Of a stretch of 64,000 nucleotides of DNA, positions 36,325-46,102 are shown piece by piece. The translations under genes and the position numbers were made by a program. The notes beneath the pieces were generated by a model that was not told the DNA's origin, did no database searches, and saw nothing but the letters and a program-made list of their open reading frames with translations. Each line of letters starts with the position of its first letter. Position 1 is the first letter of the stretch. This DNA is from AP-15 sp963750195 (GTDB taxonomy: Bacteria; Pseudomonadota; Alphaproteobacteria; ATCC43930; CGMCC-115725): positions 1 to 64,000 of the forward strand of contig CAVVPS010000012.1 of NCBI GenBank assembly GCA_963750195.1. The letters run 5' to 3'.

Positions 36325-37686
36325 ATGCCGCCAGCCGTGAAATCGTTACTGATCGTCGATGACGACAGTGGGCTGTTGCGTCAGCTTCGCTGGGCCTTTG
36401 CCGACCACAAGGTGCATCCGGCCGCTAGCCGCCACGAAGCGATCGAGATCATCAGGGCGGACCCGGTTCCGGTAGCCATTCTCGATCTCGGGCTTCCTCC
36501 GGATCCGGACGGCGCCTCGGAAGGTTTGGCGACATTGACGCAAATTCGAGAAATCGCTCCGGCAACCAAGGTCATCATCGCCACCGGCAACGAGACCCGC
36601 GAGCACGCGCTGCGCGCGATTGCGCTCGGCGCTTACGATTTCTATCAGAAGCCGATCGACATCGATGTGTTGCGAATGATCGTCGGCCGCGCCGAGCAGA
36701 TGTTCGAGCTCGAGGCCGAAAACCGCAGGCTTAACGAAGCCGCGACGGCATCGCCGGTAGACGGCATCATCGCCCAAAGCCCCGAAATGCTGCAGGTGCT
36801 GCGTAATATCGAGAAGCTTGCGCCGACCGACGTAGCGGTGTTGCTGCTGGGCGAAAGCGGCACCGGAAAAGAGTTGCTCGCCCGAGCGCTTCATAAGCTG
36901 AGCCCGCGCGCCCACGCGCCGTTCATCCCGATCAATTGCGCGGCGATTCCCGAGACATTGCTCGAGAGCGAGCTGTTCGGGCATGAAAAAGGTGCCTTTA
37001 CCGGGGCGGTCAGGCAAAACATCGGCCGGATAGAAAGTGCGCATCGCGGCACGCTGTTCCTCGACGAAATCGGCGATTTGCCGCTGCCCATGCAGGTGAA
37101 GCTGCTGCGCTTTCTACAGGATCAGATCGTTGAGCGGGTCGGCGGCCGCAAGCAGGTTCAGGTGGACGTGCGGATTGTGTGCGCGACAAACCAGGACCTC
37201 GATCGAATGCTGGTTGAAGGCCGCTTTCGTGAAGATCTGTTCTATCGGCTCAATGAGGTCGCGCTGCGGGTTCCACCGCTGCGCGAACGGCCGGCCGACG
37301 CCGTGGTCCTGGCAACCTTCCTCCTGCACCGCTATGCCGGTGAATACGGGCGCGGTACGCGCGGCATCAGTTCGTCGGCGCTCGCTGCGATCAAGGACCA
37401 TCCCTGGCCCGGCAACGTGCGCGAACTTGAAAACCGCGTAAAGCGCGCCGTCGTGATGACCGACGGCGCGTTGGTCTCGGCCGCGGATCTCGACCTGGCG
37501 ACCAGCGAAGACGAGGCGAAATCCCTCGACATCCGCTCGGCGCGGAGCCGCGCCGAGCGCGAGGTGATCCAATTGGCCCTGGCCCAGGCCGGCTCCAATC
37601 TGTCGAAAGCGGCCAAGTTACTCGGCATAAGCCGACCCACGCTCTACGATTTGATGCAGCAGCACCAACTCGGCCTCGATGCCTGA
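36325..37686 (+). CDS. prsR: PEP-CTERM system response regulator PrsR (NtrC family)
   Basis: 453 aa sigma-54-dependent activator. Receiver domain residues about 5-125 with acidic pair DDDSG and phosphorylation site Asp54 in AILDLGLPP. AAA+ domain about 150-390 with Walker A GESGTGKELLARAL, the sigma-54 contact loop ELFGHEKGAFTGA and Walker B GTLFLDEIGDL. Fis-type HTH at the C-terminus, GSNLSKAAKLLGISRPTLYDLM. The ATG at 36325 lies 5 nt after the prsK stop. PrsR proteins control exopolysaccharide and PEP-CTERM protein genes; targets are probably sigma-54 promoters elsewhere and perhaps in this cluster. Confidence 0.93.
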   Translation: MPPAVKSLLIVDDDSGLLRQLRWAFADHKVHPAASRHEAIEIIRADPVPVAILDLGLPPDPDGASEGLATLTQIREIAPATKVIIATGNETREHALRAIALGAYDFYQKPIDIDVLRMIVGRAEQMFELEAENRRLNEAATASPVDGIIAQSPEMLQVLRNIEKLAPTDVAVLLLGESGTGKELLARALHKLSPRAHAPFIPINCAAIPETLLESELFGHEKGAFTGAVRQNIGRIESAHRGTLFLDEIGDLPLPMQVKLLRFLQDQIVERVGGRKQVQVDVRIVCATNQDLDRMLVEGRFREDLFYRLNEVALRVPPLRERPADAVVLATFLLHRYAGEYGRGTRGISSSALAAIKDHPWPGNVRELENRVKRAVVMTDGALVSAADLDLATSEDEAKSLDIRSARSRAEREVIQLALAQAGSNLSKAAKLLGISRPTLYDLMQQHQLGLDA

Positions 37687-37714
37687 TGGCCGCAGGCGGG
37701 TGAAAGGAAATCCG

Positions 37715-40700
37715 ATGCCCCAGGCTCGACGCCGTCTCTCATGGCACTGCGCCGCATTTGCCGCCGCTGTGCTCGCCTTTGCTAGCCCCGCCTCCAATGC
37801 GGCCGAGTTGCCTGCCTCGGTCAAGAATACCGACCATCTTGTCGCCAGCGGGAACCTCAAAGCGGCCGAGATCGAGCTGCGCAATGCGATCCAGGAATCG
37901 CCACAGGATCCGCTGCTGCGCAGCCAACTCGCGCGCGTCTACCTGCAGCTTGGTGATCCCATTTCCGCCGAACGCGAGGCGCGCGCCGCACGCGACCGCA
38001 ATGGCAAGGAGGCGGACTATCTGCCGGCTTTGCTCCAATCGATGGTGCAGCAGGGGAAATTCGCCGACCTGGCCGATCTGGTCAAACCGGGCAATCGCGC
38101 TCCCCCGCTTGAAAGCAAAGTGCGATTGGCGCTCGGCATCGCGGCGGGAGGCCTCCATGATCGCGCCAAAGCCGAGTTTATGCTGACCGATGCGGTCCGC
38201 CTCGACCCCAACGCGCTGGCGCCAAAGATCACCTTGGCGCGAACGCTAGGGGCGACCAACCCGGCTGAAGCGAACAAGCTGCTCGATCAGGCGCTCGCCC
38301 TCGATCCGCGCTCGGTCGAGGCGCTCCAGGTCAAGGGGGAATTGGCGCGAGCTCATGGTGACGCCAAGGCGGCGATGAGCCAATTCGACGCGGCCCTTAA
38401 GATCGACCCCAAGAATGCCGCGGTGCTTCTGAGCCGCGCCAGCCTCAACATCGCCGAAGGTAATTACAAAGCCGCGGACGAGGATCTCAATCCGGTCCTC
38501 AAAGCCAATCCCGACAACTTCATGGCGAATTACCTGCGTGGGTTCGAGCTCACAAGACAGCAGAAATATGTGGCGGCCGATCATCTGTTCGACCGTCTTT
38601 CGCCGGTTTTTACAAAGTTCCCGGCCGGTTACTACCTGCAGGGAGTAACGAAGCTTGCTCTCGGACAATTTGCCCAGGCGGAAGACGTCCTCGAGTTATA
38701 CCTCACCCAAGTTCCCGGAGATGCCAGGGCGGCTCGAACTCGCTGCCGTTGCCGCTCTGCGGCAAGGCGCTCCGACACGGGCAATCGGATATCTCAAATC
38801 GTTTGTCGACAAATCGCCCCAGGATCCCCAGCTGCTGACGTTGCTGGGCAATGCCTATATGGCGAACGGCAAGCCCGAGCTGGCCCTTCAGCAGTTTGAA
38901 AAGGCGGCGGCTCTCGATCCAGGAAACTCGGCGATCAAGACCCGGGTCGCGATTTCGGAGATCGGGGCCGGTCAGGGCAAAGAGGGGTTGGCCGATCTCG
39001 AGCGGGTGTTCGACACCCAGTCCGGCGCGGTGATCGCGGGCCCGACCCTGGTACTGACGCAGCTGCGCGCCGGGCAGGTTGACAAGGCCGCCCAAACCGT
39101 CGCTGCTTTGCTTAAGCGCGATCCTAAGAGCGCGCTCTACCAGACCCTGGCGGGCACGGTAAAAGTCGAGCAGCACGATTATCCGGCAGCCGAGGCCGCG
39201 TTCCAAGGAGCGCTGACCAGTCAGCCCGACTTCTCGCCCGCCAGACGCGACCTGGCGCAACTCTATATAGCGACCGGAAGAGCCGAACAGGCCAAGAAGG
39301 TCTACAACGATGCTCTCGCCAAAAATCCGGACGACGAGGCCGCCCTCCTCGGCTTGGCGAACATCGCCATCGCCGACAAAAAATGGCCGGAGGCGACCGA
39401 TTTGATCAACCGCGCCCGCACCGCCGCCCCGAACGACCCGGCACCGGGGCTCACGCTGGTGCGCGCCTACGAGCTGCGGCAGGATTGGGCAAACGCCAAG
39501 TCGATGGCGAGTGCATTGAGCGCCCAATTCCCCTCCAATGTCGAGGTGCTGGACGCGCAGGCACGGGCCCAGCTCGCGGCCGGCGACACGGATGCCGCGA
39601 TCTCGAGCTATAAACGTGCGCACGAGCTGGCGCCGAATTCGCTGCCGATATTGTCGCGTTACCTGACCTTGCTCAATTCGGCAAAGCGTTACGCCGAGGC
39701 GCGTGGGGTGCTGCAGGATGCAATCGCCAAGGATCCCAAGAATGCGTCACTGAAAGTCGAGCTGGTCCGGGTGACCGCCGCGCTCGACGGCGTGGACGCT
39801 GCAATCTCGCAAGCGAACAGCTTTGCCAAGGACGATCCGGACAGCGACGCTCTCGATCTGATGTCGGCTCAGCTCTATCAGAATGCGGGGCGATACGGCG
39901 ACGCGGCAGCCTTGCTCGCTAAAGCAGTCGCCGCCCGCCCGGCTGATGATGCGCTGACGATCTCCCTCGCCCGCCTCAATATGCGCACCGGAGATTTCGC
40001 TAAAGCCGAGGCGGTGCTGAACGCCAGATTGACGGCCGATCCAAAAGACGTCGCCGTCCGCTCGGTCCTTGGCCCGTTATATCTGGGTACCGGCCGCGTC
40101 GCCGATGCGAAAAAGGTATACAGCGATCTGCTGGCACAAAAGCCGAACGACGTGATTGGGCTCCTCGGCATGGCCGATGTCGCAATCGTACAAAAGCAGT
40201 GGCCCGAAGCGCTCGACGATATCGCCCGCGCGCGCAGCGCCGCGCCTAACGATCCGAGACCCGGGATCAAGCTTGTCAGCCTCTACGCTTTGCGCCAGGA
40301 CTGGAAAAACGCGACGGCGACAGCGGCCGAGTTGTCAGCTAAATTTCCGTCGAACATCGATGTCCTCGAGGCTCAAGCGCAGGTCGAGCTTGGAGCAAAG
40401 GATACGCAGGGCGCGATCGCCGCCTACAAGCACGCCTACGACGTAGCGCCGAACTCTCCGCAGATCTTGGCGCGCTATCTCGACGTCTTGCGCACAGCGA
40501 AAGATTATCCCGAGATGCGCTCGGTGCTGCAGGCGGCGCTCGACCGTGCGCCGCAAAACGTCACGCTCAAGGGTGAACTGATCCGGGTCGAAAGCGAAAT
40601 CGGCGGCGTCGAAGCGGGGTTGGCAAAAGCTCGCGATTTTGCCAAGGCCGATCCTGGCAACACCTCTTATGATCTGGTGTCGGCGGAGCTGCTCGATAAG

Positions 40701-41324
40701 GCCGGAAGCCGCAAGGAAGCAGCCACGTTGCTCGAAAGGGCCCTCGTGGCGAAGCCGGCTGACGACGGCCTCACGGCGGGCCTCGCCGCGGTTTACAGCC
40801 ACGACGGCGCAGCGGATAAGGCCGAGGCGTTGCTGAACGATCGCCTCAAGGCCGCGCCAAAAGACAATGCGCTCCGCGCTGCCTTGGCGTCGATTTATCT
40901 CGATACGAAAAACTACGACGCCGCGATTGCCGAATATACCAAGCTCCTTGATGCCCGACCGGACGATCCGGCATGGCTCAACAATCTAGCCTGGCTCTAT
41001 CAGCAAAAAGGTGATCTGACAAAGGCGCGGTCGCTGGCGGAACGGGCGGTGGCCGCCGCACCCAGCGCTGCCCAGATCGACGACACCTTGGGATGGATTT
41101 TGCTGGCCCAGGGCGACGGTGATAAGGCGGTGACCTACCTTATCGCTGCCAACGCGTCAGCCCCCGCCGACCCGGCGATCCAATATCATCTCGCTGTCGC
41201 CCTTAGCCGGACCGGCCGCGGCGCCGACGCGCAGGCCATGCTCGAAAAGCTGCTCGGGTCCGGAGCCGCTTTTGCCGACAAGGTCCAGGCCGAAAAGCTG
41301 CTCGCGGAGCTCAAGCACAGCTGA
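37715..41324 (+). CDS. prsT: giant TPR protein of the PEP-CTERM system (PrsT), one frame break
   Basis: Exported TPR-repeat protein. The start is an ATG with GAAAGGA upstream, 28 nt after prsR, giving a signal peptide ending ASNA-AEL. There is no lipobox Cys, although the family is usually described as lipoproteins. TPR units cover the whole mature protein. A frame change near 38720-38740 separates YLTQVPGDARA from LELAAVAALRQGAPTRAIGY; repeats continue on both sides and 3610 nt equals 1203 codons plus one base. At about 1200 aa it is longer than the usual 880-930. An internal duplication of about 272 aa (nt 39272-40088 and 40089-40904) accounts for the excess. Probably a scaffold for EPS secretion or protein sorting at the periplasmic face. 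Confidence 0.88.
39272..40904 (+). repeat. large internal tandem duplication inside prsT
   Basis: Two consecutive units of about 816 bp. Matching landmarks: RAEQAKKVYNDALAKNPDD / RVADAKKVYSDLLAQKPND, INRARTAAPNDPAPG / IARARSAAPNDPRPG, LRQDWANAKSMASALSAQFP / LRQDWKNATATAAELSAKFP, SYKRAHELAPNS / AYKHAYDVAPNS. They are diverged at the DNA level, so the duplication is old. Confidence 0.8.
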
Positions 41325-41372
41325 TCGCGCCGCTGCGACCGGCGCCCGTCGACAATACGGCCGGGGGTGCTG

Positions 41373-42493
41373 TTACGGGACGGTCCCGATCTCCTGCAGC
41401 AGCTGTTTCAGCTGGTCGGCGAGATCAGGCTCAGCCTCTCTCCGCCGGCCGGCGAGATCGGTGCCGGGCGCCATATCTCTGGTGGCGGTGGGTCCTGTCG
41501 GGATGCGCTCCAGCGCCGCGGTCAGGGCTACCATGGCTTGCCGAAGTTGTGATAACTCCGCCATGTCGGCCATTGCCGGCAAGGCTGGCGTTGCTCGGTC
41601 GCGCGAAACGTGCTTTCGAGGGTTTCAATCGAAGATTGGGCGGTAGATGCGAGCCCATCGGTCGTCGCTGATAGGCGCTCGATGGCATTGGACAACGCGC
41701 GATGTCCCTCTTCCAGGGCGCTGACCAACCGATCGGGAATCTGCGAGATCGAGGCAGGACCACCAAAATCGCGGTCGCGGCGCGGCGTCGGGGCAGCTTC
41801 GAGCAGCTCCACTGCGCGGCGAAGCAGAGAGACGTCTATCGGCTCGGTCGGGAACTCGGAGATCGCCTCGATCAAAGGGTCGATCGTAACGTCGACGGCA
41901 AGGCGGGCGAGGGCGGCGAGCAGAATCAGCCCGACCAGGATCAATCCCGCTGGAACGGTTGGGATCAGTCCGGTGACAATCGGCAGCAGCCCGTGTTGCT
42001 GCGCCGCGCCCAATGCCACCGCGCAAGCGAGTGCGATCAATGCACTGAGGAAATGCGTGCGCGCCGCCCAGATATAGTAAAGCCGCGCCGCTTCTTTTCT
42101 TGCTTCCCCCGGATGAAACCGGCCTCGCAGCACGACCATGCCATCCGGTCTTGCCGAGCGCGGCTGGGGATCTGCCGATGGCGGGGCTAGCCGCCGCAGT
42201 CCACTGTCGGCGAAGGCCGCCGCCCAGTCGGGTCGAATCGGGCCTTGATGCGCCGGGCTGGGAGCCAGATGGTGGCGCAACCCGAGGCTGAGGACAACCA
42301 GATTGCCGGCTGCAAGTACAATCGCGCAGAGCGCATAGACGGCGAGCGCCGTCACCACCAGCGTCGGCATCAGCGGAATCAAAGCCGCTGCGATGGCGGC
42401 GGTGGGTGTCAGCGACAGCGCAGGCCAAGCCATTGCGGCCGCGGCGGCGATCGCGGCAGTCGCGCTCGACAAGACGATTATCCATGGTCGCAT
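41373..42493 (-). CDS. predicted inner-membrane protein with cytoplasmic helical tail, one frame break
   Basis: About 373 codons. TM segments: residues about 5-25 (IIVLSSATAAIAAAAAMAW), 30-75 (ALIPLMPTLVVTALAVYALC), and a pair near 150-210 (FLSALIALACAVALGAAQQ, TVPAGLILVGLILLAALARLAVD). The C-terminal 130 residues are helical (EEGHRALSNAIERLSATTDG). After a frame change near 41580 the sequence continues PAMADMAELSQLRQAMVALT and ends LADQLKQLLQEIGTVP. The topology resembles MotA/ExbB-like or biopolymer-transport accessory proteins but the family cannot be assigned. Convergent with prsT; co-function is unproven. Confidence 0.65.
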
Positions 42494-42830
42494 CGTCGAT
42501 CCTTAAACCTGGCCGGCAAGCCTGTGCGCTGTCGCGCGGCTTGCGGTGTAATCGTTGATCAAGGTGCTCGCAGCCTACGACATCGGGAGAACCATAATTC
42601 GCGGCGACTGTGGATCGCCTTACCCTGATAGGGCGATGGCCCGAAATCCATGCTGATGCTACGTAAAGTTATTGCCTGCTTTTAAGTCGATGGCAACAGA
42701 AGCCGGTTAAAATTTCGTTAATTAGCCGCTGCGATCGCGTCGGTCCAGTGCATAGCGGGCCGGATCGCTCCCCCGCGGATGGCAGTTGCAGCGCGTCGTC
42801 GCTGCCGGCAGCACCCGCACCAGATTTCGC
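42494..42830. other. intergenic region with a strong hairpin
   Basis: 337 bp with no supported gene. It holds an inverted repeat at 42516-42544 just upstream of the membrane-protein start and an AT-richer stretch near 42655-42725 downstream of the Rieske beta-subunit gene. Confidence 0.5.
42516..42544. promoter_or_regulatory. hairpin in the 5' region of the 41373-42493 membrane-protein gene
   Basis: GCAAGCC and GGCTTGC pair perfectly around an inner GCGC / GCGC stem (TGTC loop, TGT bulge). It lies 23 bp upstream of the ATG at 42493, so it would be in the mRNA leader and could affect translation or termination. Function inferred from structure only. Confidence 0.35.
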
Positions 42831-43382
42831 TCAGAAGAAGATGCTGACGTTCTTGGCGAGCAGCACGTTCTGGTCGAGAGTGATCTTGCGGCCCGCGATC
42901 TTCCAGGCGCCGGCGACCCGCCGCAGAACATCCCGTCTGGCGCCGACATAAAAATCCTGCTCGGTCTCGGCTCGGCTCCGATAGACCATGAAATTCGAAT
43001 AGACCTTGACCTCCGCTGCCCCATCGCCGGGTTCCACCTCGATATTGGTGATCAGATGGCGCGTGCGCGATGGCGGGTCCTCAGCCCAGGCCATGCCCGT
43101 GTCCAGCCGCGCGACGCGGCTGGTGAGGCTCGCCTTGTCCTCGTCGAGGATCGCCAGTTCGTCCGCCTTGGTCAGATCGTCCTCGACGTAACGGTCGGGA
43201 TCAAGGATCGCAATCGCCTTGCTGGTCCTCGGATAGCGGTTGCTTCGCGAGCCCATCCAATAGTGGATATCGTCCGTCAACAGTTCCAGCCACTCGTGAA
43301 AGCGCCGCTCGTCCAACAGCCGCGCCTCGCGATAGAGGAACTGCTCGACTTCGCGGGTGACGTCTTCATTCATCCCCGGCAT
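42831..43382 (-). CDS. aromatic ring-hydroxylating oxygenase, small (beta) subunit
   Basis: 183 aa, SnoaL-like/NTF2-fold beta subunit of a Rieske dioxygenase. Characteristic segments are VEQFLYREARLLDERRFHEW, LLTDDIHYWM, SRVARLDTGMAWAEDPPSRTRHLITNIEV and the ending VLRRVAGAWKIAGRKITLDQNVLLAKNVSIFF. The beta subunit is structural in the alpha3-beta3 hexamer. It starts 13 nt after the alpha-subunit stop with GGGAG upstream of the ATG at 43382. Last gene of the aromatic-degradation operon; there is only one beta subunit for two alpha subunits. Confidence 0.93.
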   Translation of the reverse strand: MPGMNEDVTREVEQFLYREARLLDERRFHEWLELLTDDIHYWMGSRSNRYPRTSKAIAILDPDRYVEDDLTKADELAILDEDKASLTSRVARLDTGMAWAEDPPSRTRHLITNIEVEPGDGAAEVKVYSNFMVYRSRAETEQDFYVGARRDVLRRVAGAWKIAGRKITLDQNVLLAKNVSIFF

Positions 43383-43395
43383 GTCCGGCTCCCGC

Positions 43396-44676
43396 CTATC
43401 CGTTGCTGCGCGGCACGTCGGCCCAGCTTTCCGCCCTCATCAGCTGGGCCCAGCGCCCGTAGAACTGGCGATGGTTGCTCTCGCTGAAACCGGAATCGCT
43501 CGCCCAGGCGCCGAGCGCCGGATCGAAGCGATCGTGGCCAAGACCCATCTGATTGTTCACGGGTACCCGCCGAGAGATTGTGCCGCGACAGGTCTGGGTG
43601 CACTCCTGCCAGTTGTCCATGTCGTCCTGCTCAAACGTGCCTGACGGGCTGAAGCCGCGAACGCCGGCGAGCCGGAAGGCTTCCTTGACCTCGCGCGGTG
43701 CCGCTTTGTCGACAAACACATATGACCACACTTCGGTCTTGCCCGGCCCCCGCGGCTGCCACACGCGAAACGTGCGCGAGGTGCCGCGCAGCAGCGAGAA
43801 GTTCGGAAAGACGGTGCCGACGATCGGGTTGGTAAGCGCCGCACGCGGGCCAAGCCGCCGGTTGACTTCGGGCCGGATCTCGCGCTCGTAGGCCTGGATC
43901 GCCGCCATCGGCGCGTCGCCGAAATTCTCGGGATTGATGCAGATCAGAACGTGGCCGTTCCCGGGCGATACCATTCGATTGCCGTGGCTTGGGCTCGCGG
44001 TGGACCCGACGCTGAAGCCGATCTTCATCGCCGACAGATGGCTCCATGACACGTGGTAGGCATCGCCGCCGAAATTCTCGGATGGGAACTTCCAGTTGCA
44101 CGGCATGACCCATTTATGGGTCGCGACGATTTCGATCCCGCCGTCCCGCCGGTCGACGAACGTGTCAAGATACCATGCCATCTCGCCGAGATAGTCGCGC
44201 AATGGCGGCGCCTGGGCGTCGAAGGTGGCGAATAACAGCCCCTTGTAATTGGCGAGCTGCGCCACCGGCACGAGTCCCCAGCGCTCCCGATCCAATTCGT
44301 TGTGGTAAGCTTCCTTTAGATACGGCACCCCGACCAGCCGCCCGTCATTGCGGTAGGTCCAGCCGTGATAGGCACAGGTGAAGGCGGCGGCATTGCCGGA
44401 GTCGGCGCGGCACAGCCGGTTGCCGCGGTGACGGCAGACGTTCAGAAACGCGTTCACCTCGCCTTGCGTATCGCGCACCACCAGCACGGGATCTTCGCCC
44501 ATATAGGTGGTGAGGAAATCGCCGGGCGCGGGGATCTGGCTCTCATGACACAGAAAGAGCCAGCAGCGGGCAAAGATCTGCTGCAATTCCTGCTCGTAGA
44601 TCGCCGGCTCGATGAAGATACGGCGGCTCAGCAGGCCGCGTTCGCTGTCGACGAGCCCGGCGCAGTCATTTGCCAT
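43396..44676 (-). CDS. Rieske aromatic ring-hydroxylating oxygenase, alpha subunit (copy 1)
   Basis: 426 aa catalytic subunit. Rieske [2Fe-2S] motif CRHRGNRLC ... CAYH (residues about 79-102) and mononuclear iron site ENFGGDAYHVSWSH (Asp, two His). The C-terminal part DDMDNWQECTQTCRG holds the likely third ligand region. The ATG at 44676 (MANDCAGLVDSERGLLSRRIF) aligns with the paralogue upstream and overlaps its stop by 11 nt; an ATG at 44688 is an alternative. Close to copy 2 throughout (CRHRGNRLCRAD, VPYLKEAYH, DRERWGLVPVAQL), so it arose by tandem duplication. Substrate unknown; biphenyl or polycyclic-type aromatics or aromatic acids are possible. No ferredoxin or reductase gene is in the operon. 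Confidence 0.92.
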   Translation of the reverse strand: MANDCAGLVDSERGLLSRRIFIEPAIYEQELQQIFARCWLFLCHESQIPAPGDFLTTYMGEDPVLVVRDTQGEVNAFLNVCRHRGNRLCRADSGNAAAFTCAYHGWTYRNDGRLVGVPYLKEAYHNELDRERWGLVPVAQLANYKGLLFATFDAQAPPLRDYLGEMAWYLDTFVDRRDGGIEIVATHKWVMPCNWKFPSENFGGDAYHVSWSHLSAMKIGFSVGSTASPSHGNRMVSPGNGHVLICINPENFGDAPMAAIQAYEREIRPEVNRRLGPRAALTNPIVGTVFPNFSLLRGTSRTFRVWQPRGPGKTEVWSYVFVDKAAPREVKEAFRLAGVRGFSPSGTFEQDDMDNWQECTQTCRGTISRRVPVNNQMGLGHDRFDPALGAWASDSGFSESNHRQFYGRWAQLMRAESWADVPRSNG

Positions 44677-45967
44677 CGGCGCCCCCATTATCCCCGTCGC
44701 CGGGCCGGTTCCAGTCGTCGCCATCCATCAGCTCAGCCCAGCGTCGGTAAAATCCGCGATGATTGCTCTCGCTGTAGCGGTAGTCGCTGGCGACGGCGCC
44801 GAAATCCGGCTCAAAGCGCTCACGCCCGAGGCCCATCGCGTAGTTCAGCGCATGGCGTCGCGCGACGACGCCGCGGCCGGTCTGGGTGCAGCCCTGCCAA
44901 TTGTCCATGTCGTCTTGCTCGAACGTGCCGCCAGGTCCGAACACCCGGGCCCCAGCAAGACGGATCGCCTCCTTGACTTCCGGCGGCGCCGCCTTGTCCG
45001 TATAGACGAAGGCCCAGCATTCGGTCCTGTCGGGACCACGCGGATGCCAGACGCGCAGCGTGCGCGAGGTCGGCCGCAGGATCGACAGGTTCGGAAACAC
45101 CGTGGCGGCGACCGGGTTGCCGCGATCGATGCGCGGCCCCAGTCGCTGCTGCAGCTCCGGACGGATCTGCTCCTCGTAGGCGAGCACGGCCGGATGCGGC
45201 ATGTCCGCCGGCATGTCGGGGCCGGTCATCATCGCACTGTGGCCGTTACCCGGCGACAATGCCCGTCCGGCATTGTCCGGCCGAGTGCGGAAATCCCCGC
45301 CCGAGCCGGTCTGCACCGCCGACAGGTGGCTCCAGTGCACATGATAGCCGTCACCGGCGAAGTTCTCGGCCGGGAACTTCCAGTTGCACGGCATGATCCA
45401 TTTGTGCATGCCGCCGATAATCTCGATGCCCCCCTCGCGACGATCGAAAAACATGTCGAGATACCACTTCATCTCGCCCAGATAGTCGTGCAGCGGCGGC
45501 GCTTGGACGTCGAAAGTGGCGAACCACAGCCCTTTGTAATTGTCGAGCTGCGCCACCGGCACGAGGCCCCAGCGCTCGCGGTCGAGCTCGTCGTGGTAGG
45601 CTTCCTTTAGATAGGGCACCCCGGCCAGCCGCCCGTCATTGCGATAGGTCCAGCCGTGATAGGCGCAGGTAAACGTCGCGGCATTGCCGGTATCGGCGCG
45701 GCACAGCCGGTTGCCGCGGTGGCGGCAGACGTTCAAAAAGGCGCGCACCTGACCACCGCTGTCACGCACGACCAGCACCGGGTCCTCGCCCATATAGGTG
45801 GTGAAGAAGTCGCCGGGCTGGGGGATCTGGCTCCCATGACACAGATACAGCCAGCAGCGCGCAAAAATCTGCGTCAGCTCCTGCTCGTAGATTTCCGGCT
45901 CGATAAAAATGCGGCGGCTGACGAGGCCGTTGTCGCTATCCACCAACCCGTTCAGATCCCTCACCAT
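44666..45967 (-). CDS. Rieske aromatic ring-hydroxylating oxygenase, alpha subunit (copy 2)
   Basis: 433 aa paralogue of the downstream alpha subunit, with intact Rieske motif (CRHRGNRLC ... CAYH) and iron site (ENFAGDGYHVHWSH). It differs most in residues about 215-250 (SAVQTGSGGDFRTRPDNAG), a region lining the substrate pocket in dioxygenases, so the two alphas may accept different substrates with one shared beta subunit (inference). Starts MVRDLNGLVDSDNGLVSRRIF. About 135 bp separates it from the dehydrogenase upstream. That gap contains a REP-like palindrome at 46063-46083. Confidence 0.92.
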   Translation of the reverse strand: MVRDLNGLVDSDNGLVSRRIFIEPEIYEQELTQIFARCWLYLCHGSQIPQPGDFFTTYMGEDPVLVVRDSGGQVRAFLNVCRHRGNRLCRADTGNAATFTCAYHGWTYRNDGRLAGVPYLKEAYHDELDRERWGLVPVAQLDNYKGLWFATFDVQAPPLHDYLGEMKWYLDMFFDRREGGIEIIGGMHKWIMPCNWKFPAENFAGDGYHVHWSHLSAVQTGSGGDFRTRPDNAGRALSPGNGHSAMMTGPDMPADMPHPAVLAYEEQIRPELQQRLGPRIDRGNPVAATVFPNLSILRPTSRTLRVWHPRGPDRTECWAFVYTDKAAPPEVKEAIRLAGARVFGPGGTFEQDDMDNWQGCTQTGRGVVARRHALNYAMGLGRERFEPDFGAVASDYRYSESNHRGFYRRWAELMDGDDWNRPGDGDNGGADGK

Positions 45968-46062
45968 CCCTGTCTCCCGATCGGCTCTCGCTGAGATCCA
46001 CGCTTCGCTGGCAGTATCACCTCCCTACGCCCCGTCGCCGGGCTTGACGCGTGGACCTTCAG

Positions 46063-46083
46063 CCCACGGACTTGATCCGTGGG
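46063..46083. repeat. REP-like palindrome CCCACGGA-N5-TCCGTGGG
   Basis: Perfect 8-bp inverted repeat with 5-nt spacer. The same element (spacer sequence different) is at 53893-53913, with AGCCCACGGA context in both. It lies between two genes of the aromatic operon, so it may affect mRNA stability or differential expression. Confidence 0.6.
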
Positions 46084-46102
46084 CATCCTCGTCTTTCTTG
46101 CC

